From Eretmocerus hayati (taxonomy: Eukaryota > Arthropoda > Insecta > Hymenoptera > Aphelinidae), in contig CM056744.1 in NCBI GenBank assembly GCA_029851415.1, positions 87,142,907 through 87,206,906 of the forward strand: a DNA stretch of 64,000 bases. The letters run 5' to 3'. Both the position numbers and the translations under genes were made by a program. Of this stretch, positions 58,270 to 64,000 are shown one piece after another. The notes beneath the pieces are model-generated. The model searched no databases. It worked only from the letters and a program-made list of their open reading frames with translations, and was not told where the DNA came from. Position 1 is the stretch's first letter. Every line of letters starts with the position of its first letter.

Positions 58270-61200
58270 GAGGTACGTATGGCTGATTGACCCACACTAA
58301 TTTTGTTTTGCTCACAGTTTTGGCTCATCTCAATGGATCTTCAACGTATGTCAGCTCATTTTGAAGCTTGTTTCAAGACCTTTGAAATCGCTTGGGATGT
58401 GTTTGATTCCAATGAATTAGAACTGAGTTTTTCAGCGGAGCTAGATTTTCGTAAGGGTGAATAATCACCGCTTGTATCATCCGGTCCCATCCCCGCAGGG
58501 ACACCCTTGTGGGTTTCCTCGCGGGAAACAGACTCAGCAGAATCCCTGTGGGACACCTACGGGGATTCCCTGCATTAATTTGCACATCAACCGATGATGA
58601 TTGAACTTAGAACTTTTTGTTAAGAAAATTATCTATGAATATTGAAAATATCAGAAACAAATAGGAGAGCAGGCGCTGCATTGTTGAGGTCACAGATTGA
58701 GGTCGTTGTATATGAGTATACCTCCGTGGAAACTTTGAAATAACGTGTGCCAGCTTGTACGAACCCTTAGAACGCTTGAGGAAACAATTACAAAAGTCAT
58801 TTTCAATGTATTATTTTAAGCTCTTTTTGTTGCAATCATTAGTTCGCTGGTCCAGGGTAACCCAAAAAAACTAGCATCGAAAAAAGGGTCAAAATGTCAG
58901 GTCCGTGCCGCGTGGTTTTCCATTATTTTGACCTTTGTGAGCGTGATGCGCCGTTCTAGAGTTCTTTCGGTATTCGGGCGGGCAAGTACATCAAATTTCA
59001 TAGTAATGAGCACCAAATCCCACCGATATGAGAGCCCAAAGACCACTTTTTGTGTGTGCGGTGAGCACATACATTTTGTGGCGCAATTTTACTTAAAATT
59101 TTATTCCCTCCGTTTTCCTCGATAAAAGTGAATTTGCCTGGTTCCAGGCTTTTCCGTACCAATTTATTCTCGAAGTGAATCGTCAGGCGCAACTTTTCCA
59201 TGCCCCAAAGTATCAAAGAAGATTTATTTTCCCACTTTGCAGAGCAGTTTTTCCACCAAAATCTAGTTTTGTTGCATTTTTTTGTCAGATCCGTGCGCAA
59301 CTGGGCGACCCTTGAACGCATGAACCCGGAGGTCCTAGTCAATTTTTCACGAAGTGTTGGGACAGGGTGTTCCAATGGAACCCTGGAGCCCTGCATGTGG
59401 ATCACTTGTGCTGGATATATAAAGGACGTGGAAGCGTGGTGAGGTTTCACTGAATGATCACTCACTGATTCTATGCTGATAAAATAAATTGAGAATATAT
59501 TCTCTTTTAAAGTGTGCTTACATTATTGTGGAAAAGATTAAGGCGCGAGTGTGGGCGCGGCGGGGAAAATTAAGGGACCGGGAAGACGCGGTCGCGAGGA
59601 TGGCACCGGCGCGGTGAATATTTAATTTGTATGCAAGCAGCACAGCTGATGTTTGCTGCTTGCCGGACTGTGGCTAACTGCCGAATTTCGAGCTGCGAGA
59701 GAGACTCGCAGAGAAGAGCAGGGCGGATGACAATATCATCAGGTGCCAATTCGGCCAATGAGATTTAAATGATGTCACTCGCGTGACATCGAGGGGAAAT
59801 CGCGGGTCATCGCACCGTGCTCCAACTGCTGAATTTCTCTCGAATATTCGCAGGCTCGAGATACTTCAACACGAAGTATTTGGTGGCCAAATGAACCTCT
59901 TTCAAACCCCAAGACTGTAGCTTGAACCGTTTGGCCGTGAGATCAATTTTAGTGTCAAAATGTCAGGTCCGTGCCGCGCTACCACGTTTCTCCATGTTAT
60001 CCTTATGGTACTTATGAGTGGGAAAATTTATATTCGTGCGCGAGTTTATTCATACTTAATATGTTTCAAAAAGTCGAAAAACACATCTTAGAACCTTCGG
60101 AAGAGAGATTTAGCGCTGGCACATTACCGACTCCCAAATATCGAAGTTTCCGCAGAACTACTCATATACTTTATGGTCAGTCATCACCTCAATAATGCTG
60201 CACCTGATCTTCTATTTGTTCCTAATTCTTTCGAATCCTTATGAACAATTCCACTTCTTAACAAACAATTTCTTAGTCCGATTGTCACCGGTTAATGATG
60301 TACGAAGTAACGCGGGGGATCTGCCCACAGAGATTTTGCTGGGCCCATTTCCCGCGAGGAAACCGGCGAAAGGGTATCTCAATTTTTGCAAAAAGAAATA
60401 CTCCCGACGGTCACAAGAGTGTGCGCCAACTTGCCCTTACATGATGAAGAGGGATATTTCCATGAGGTTTCACGGGGTTTTCATAAAATCAGGATATTTC
60501 GGCTTCCAAAGTTCCAGGTAAGACGTACTCGAACTCATTATGCAGCTTTCCTATCCCTTTTTGAATTTTCAGGATTGAATTGATCGATTGTAACGAGAAG
60601 ATTGAGTTTGGAGAAAGACTATAGGAGCAAATCAGGCACACTGCTATTTTTCAGTAATACGAATGTGAAATCGGGTAGATATGTAATTCTGCCATTCTAC
60701 AAGAAGCAATTTTGAAGTTGAGACGAAGTCGAAAAAAATGAGATTAGGAATGCTGAGATTAGTTGCACCTTTTTTCTGCATAACTTTTGATGACTTAGCA
60801 AAACGAGGTTGAAAGTACCAAAGAGCACTCGATTTGTTTTAAAAAATGCGCGGATCATTTGGAACCAGTCCGAAACATTCATTCCCTCATATTCCAAGGT
60901 AACAAATATGAGGAAAATGCATGGCAAACTTGAAAATACACCTCACATAAAAAGTTTGATGATTCAAAGTGTGAGACGAGTTGTCGAATACTTGTTATTG
61001 TCCAAATTGTATTATTCAATCCGTCGCTTAGCCCAAATCATAAGGGAATTGGAGAAAAGTGGGAATAACTCGGCCGCGGAAACCTCCTAACCTATAATAT
61101 ACGCACATTTCCATTCTCAACTTTCTCCGATTCTATTGCAATTTGGGCTCAACGAAGAGCAGACAAATCAAACAATAAGTTAGATGACAACAAATATTTT

Positions 61201-61348
61201 CGCGCTCGTCGTTTAGCCAAAATCGTAATAGAATCGGAGAAAGTTAGGAATGATTTTCTTGCTTGCATGGTGACCGCATCGCCTTAGGTTCCAGAACTTC
61301 AGTAGGGGTGAATTAGGGAATGGGGGCAAATTAGGCACAGTTACCTTA
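58270..61348. mobile_element. TIR element family E, copy 2 (3.1 kb, composite)
   Basis: The right end (reverse complement) TAAGGTAACTGTGCCTAATT is a clear family E terminus. The left end is diverged (AGGTACGTATGGCTGATTGA) but followed by TTTTGTTTTGCTCACAGTTT, matching copy 1. Internal matches to copy 1 lie at 60440-60560 and 60650-60930. Extra DNA at about 58440-60385 includes a CG-rich block at 58480-58585 that recurs inverted at 60305-60385 (TTTCCCGCGAGGAAAC), two copies of GTCAAAATGTCAGGTCCGTG about 1.07 kb apart, and the GC-rich island at 59530-59830. It looks like a family E element that has received insertions. ORFs such as 58998-59465 are unrecognised. Confidence 0.65.
59530..59830. 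other. GC- and CpG-rich island with a 20-bp palindrome
   Basis: About 300 bp stands out from the AT-rich surroundings: GCGCGAGTGTGGGCGCGGCG near 59543, ACGCGGTCGCGAGGATGGCA near 59586, and a palindrome GATGTCACTCGCGTGACATC at 59772-59791 whose half-site resembles cAMP-response and bZIP sites. A minus-strand ORF (59758-59570) begins MAELAPDDIVIRPALLCESL but has no recognised domain. It could be an internal promoter, a regulatory element, or a GC-rich transposon segment. The function is inferred only from composition. Confidence 0.4.
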
Positions 61349-62267
61349 TAGAGAATTTCTAAGAAATATATTACTGACGAATACTGTGATCCAGTGCCAA
61401 TTTCAAATCTGGTCCTGATGAACTTACTCTATTTGCCAGGAAAATCCATCATACAAACACGGCTCTACTCATCCTCTTCCTGAGAAGAAGGTTCATCGAA
61501 GCCATGCAACTGTAACAGTGTGAGTTCAGATTAAATAGAAAACGCTTCAATTCGTTCAACGCGATCAAGTCCTTCCATTATCAATCTTATTGTCGAAGTC
61601 AGTTGAAAGCTTCTTCTCTTCTTTCACCCTATTGTTGGTTTCGCATTCCTTTTTTGAACTACGTTGCTACAGCGATCACTCAGTTGTATGTCTTTTCCTT
61701 TCTGGCTTTTCACTATCCTACGCTACCCTTCTCCCAACAGCACTTCCGATTCTTTTCCTAACTCTTGAGAATTACCTCCCGAATGGTGGTGGTGAAAATG
61801 CGAGAGAAAGATCGAACAGAAGAATTCTCATTGGATTTTCAAGTTTGTGTGCGCTGAAGCTTCGATCATCGTAAATCAAAGGGAAAAGCCTTAATTGGGC
61901 ATCCGGAAGATGAGAGTAGGAAAAGTAGATTTTTCTTACTTCGAAGAACTTTGAAGAATAATGCAATTACCGTGTAATGGTATACTAGTGGGACGAGAGG
62001 TGAGTACGGACCTGAATTCACTTTTGATAGCAATTTGATTTAGGATTGTTTGTTAAGAATGATTGATTGAATACCCATTAGTACTTAGTCAGGAAAAATC
62101 GAGATGACTTTAACCCTCTAGCACCCAATGTATCAAGGACACGAGAATTATTTTTGTATATTTGTTTTTTCTGTCGAAATGTCTTCATATGACTCATAGA
62201 TGGGTGTCACATATAGCAATTTTTACAAAACAGCCGGAAAAATCATTTCTCTTAGTGGGTCCTGGAG
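61349..62267 (-). other. Unassigned intronic DNA
   Basis: A plus ORF at 61590-61874 is hydrophobic and T-rich, most likely from pyrimidine-rich DNA rather than a gene. Nothing else is supported. Confidence 0.4.
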
Positions 62268-62605
62268 GACTTGATTCGTACAAATATCATTATCTTCCTA
62301 TGTGGATTGGACGAGCATTGAATTGCCAGTGACAGTGACGATTTCCCAATGCGTTATCATGTCCGAGCTGACAGACCGTGGGATTTAGGATGATTCAGGT
62401 GACCCCTGAGCACTAAGTGGGATCAAACATTCTGATTTCATTCTCAAAAATCTCGCCAGATATTTCAAATCTCCGAGCAGAAAATGATCACCACATTGAG
62501 GTGTACTTTTGACGAAGAAGTTTGTGATAAATATTTGTTCTCTGTCACTGACACTTCAATGCTCGTCTAATCCACATAAGAAGATGATGATATTTGTACA
62601 AGTCA
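62268..62605. repeat. 338-bp hairpin repeat
   Basis: The left arm GACTTGATTCGTACAAATAT through ATGTGGATTGGACGAGCATT (62268-62345) is matched inverted at 62526-62605 (AATGCTCGTCTAATCCACAT, ATATTTGTACAAGTCAATTC) with a few differences. The centre of about 180 bp is unpaired. A short plus ORF begins right after it. It is probably a MITE. Confidence 0.75.
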
Positions 62606-64000
62606 ATTCCTAGCTTTGAAAAATGAGGGATATAACATGAAACTCGAAGAGATTCAAAACTGGCAATCCGGTCATGATTATGGAAATATTCCGATCGCAG
62701 TATCAAATTTGACCATCAGGAATTCAGAGACGAAGCATTCGTCAGTGGCTCCTGCCATTTATATAATAGATGCTTACGCTCTAAATACTGCATCGATCTT
62801 GCAATAAAGTATTGAAGATCAGGGATGCAGAGAATCGAAGGACAGTTCACCAATACCCTAATTTCCTCATAGAATACCTCCAAGAGGCTACCCATAACAA
62901 CTGAAGAGAATTACTCATGAGGGTCAATTTCGCTACCAGGGACAGATATCCATTATACGTGTACTCTTCATGTAGTATGAAAGGTTATTTCCACAAGCTT
63001 TAATCCGCTGTGAAGCAGCATGATTCATGGTTCACTGGTACTCAAAAATTAGTCTCTTCGAGCGACGACATACGACGAGGGCGTACTGAAATTGCATTCG
63101 CAGCACGTGCAAGCATCATATCTCTTCCTCTTCAAGTTTTGCCTGGAAAAAAAATTGAGCAGGACGTGCAAAGAGCAGATGTGCGGTGCAAGAGAGGAAG
63201 TAATAAGCTCATGCAGCCAACGCCCAGATCCTGGTCACAGACTTTCGTCACTTCTAGTGCATCCTCTTCACGAGCTTGATTTGATTGTGAAAGTTCAAGG
63301 AAGTTTGGGCTCTGAAGATTTTATTCGGTGTGTTAGATATGGAAAATTATCTATACCAATCTCGATACATTGATTTCACCGTCATTTAATTGTACTAATT
63401 ATTATAAATGTTCTTATTATCTACTTGCAGAGTAGTTTGTTCTTATTACTTGACTCTACAGAACTCACAAAAATAATTGGATATCAAGGATCATGAGGCC
63501 GCGTGACTCGATTTCAGCGCAAATTCTGTACTTCCTAACAATTTTGTTGACTTTCGATGCTAGTCATCCGTTCCCTGCAGACTCAATTTTCTGCCTACAA
63601 AACGATACTCTGATTTTTGGAACAATGAGTACAAGTGTAAAATGGTGAAGAACATCATAATTAGGAAATAGACTTTTTCTTTTTTCTTTCCTTTTATTAA
63701 AATCGACTTTTTCATGTCTACCCTTCTCCATAACAGAATGGTCCCCTTCTGAAAGACGATTTGTGTTCTAGTAAAGTTCTTAGATTCCCAGAAAATTTTT
63801 CGGATTTCATCGAATTTTTTCATTTTTTCCTGCAAAAACTATCGTGAATGTTGTGAATCACAATATTCTAGTATACTTAGACATACGTAGTGAAGGAATT
63901 TAAGTTGTATTATTAGGGTCACTCTGATACGGCTATGACCTCATTCTGGTATTTCATTCCATAGTTTAATTTATCAGGAGGGAATGAACGAGTCGAGCTT
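62606..64000 (-). other. Unassigned DNA at the window end
   Basis: Contains plus ORFs at 62616-62807, 63010-63279 and 63092-63373, none recognised. TM1-TM2 of the receptor was not found here either. Confidence 0.4.
63493..63648 (+). CDS. Candidate 51-residue peptide with hydrophobic N-terminus
   Basis: Short ORF from ATG at 63493 to TGA at 63646-63648. Residues about 9-21 (AQILYFLTILLTF) are hydrophobic, followed by DASHPFPADS, a plausible signal-peptidase context, and a short tail with one Cys. There is no homology I recognise and no promoter or splice signal. At this length chance is a strong alternative. Confidence 0.15.
   Translation: MRPRDSISAQILYFLTILLTFDASHPFPADSIFCLQNDTLIFGTMSTSVKW

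Overview
This is a eukaryotic, AT-rich, repeat-rich window. The only gene identified with confidence is a D2-like dopamine receptor on the minus strand, matching insect Dop2R. Four coding exons lie at 21554-21445, 12303-12051, 8056-7806 and 3402-3091. They run from TM3 through the DRY motif, TM4, ECL2 and TM5 into the long third cytoplasmic loop. Reading phases agree across all three junctions. Loop motifs recalled from fly Dop2R (NTASGSNE, NDKSTEF) and the insect-type Ty3/gypsy remnant suggest an arthropod, probably an insect; this is inference. TM1-TM2 should lie upstream (higher coordinates) and TM6-TM7 downstream (below position 1). I found neither, so most or all of the window is probably intron of this one gene.

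Layout. 1-3.1 kb: two small hairpin repeats and unassigned DNA. 3.1-12.3 kb: loop and TM4-5 exons separated by two introns of about 4 kb, one holding copies of a 14-base motif (GTCAGTTCCGTGCA). 15.6-20.1 kb: a decayed gypsy protease-RT-integrase remnant split by two TIR elements, one of which holds two further elements. 21.4 kb: TM3 exon. 26.8-27.7 kb: a degenerate satellite of about 27 bp that changes orientation. 30.2-35.4 kb: two unrelated TTAA-flanked elements, each abutting a copy of the same 210-bp repeat, with a palindromic MITE and two tandem arrays (about 190 and 100 bp) between them. 36.8-37.7 kb: a tandem repeat of about 320 bp. 42.0-44.1 kb: a 2.06-kb foldback element. 50.1-51.0 kb: an 819-bp near-perfect hairpin. 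52.5, 56.2 and 62.3 kb: smaller hairpins. 53.7-54.4 kb: a mariner-like non-autonomous element with G runs. 55.4-57.2 and 58.3-61.3 kb: two diverged copies of one TIR family, the second carrying a GC-rich island.

Other coding evidence is weak. Three open stretches bounded by plausible splice sites (23220-23468 plus; 31623-31292 and 45963-45776 minus) and two short ORFs with hydrophobic N-termini are given as low-confidence candidates. No tRNA, rRNA, CRISPR array, intact transposase or LTR was recognised. The most notable biology is the set of long inverted repeats that probably lie in the transcribed introns of a dopamine receptor and could fold into long double-stranded RNA.
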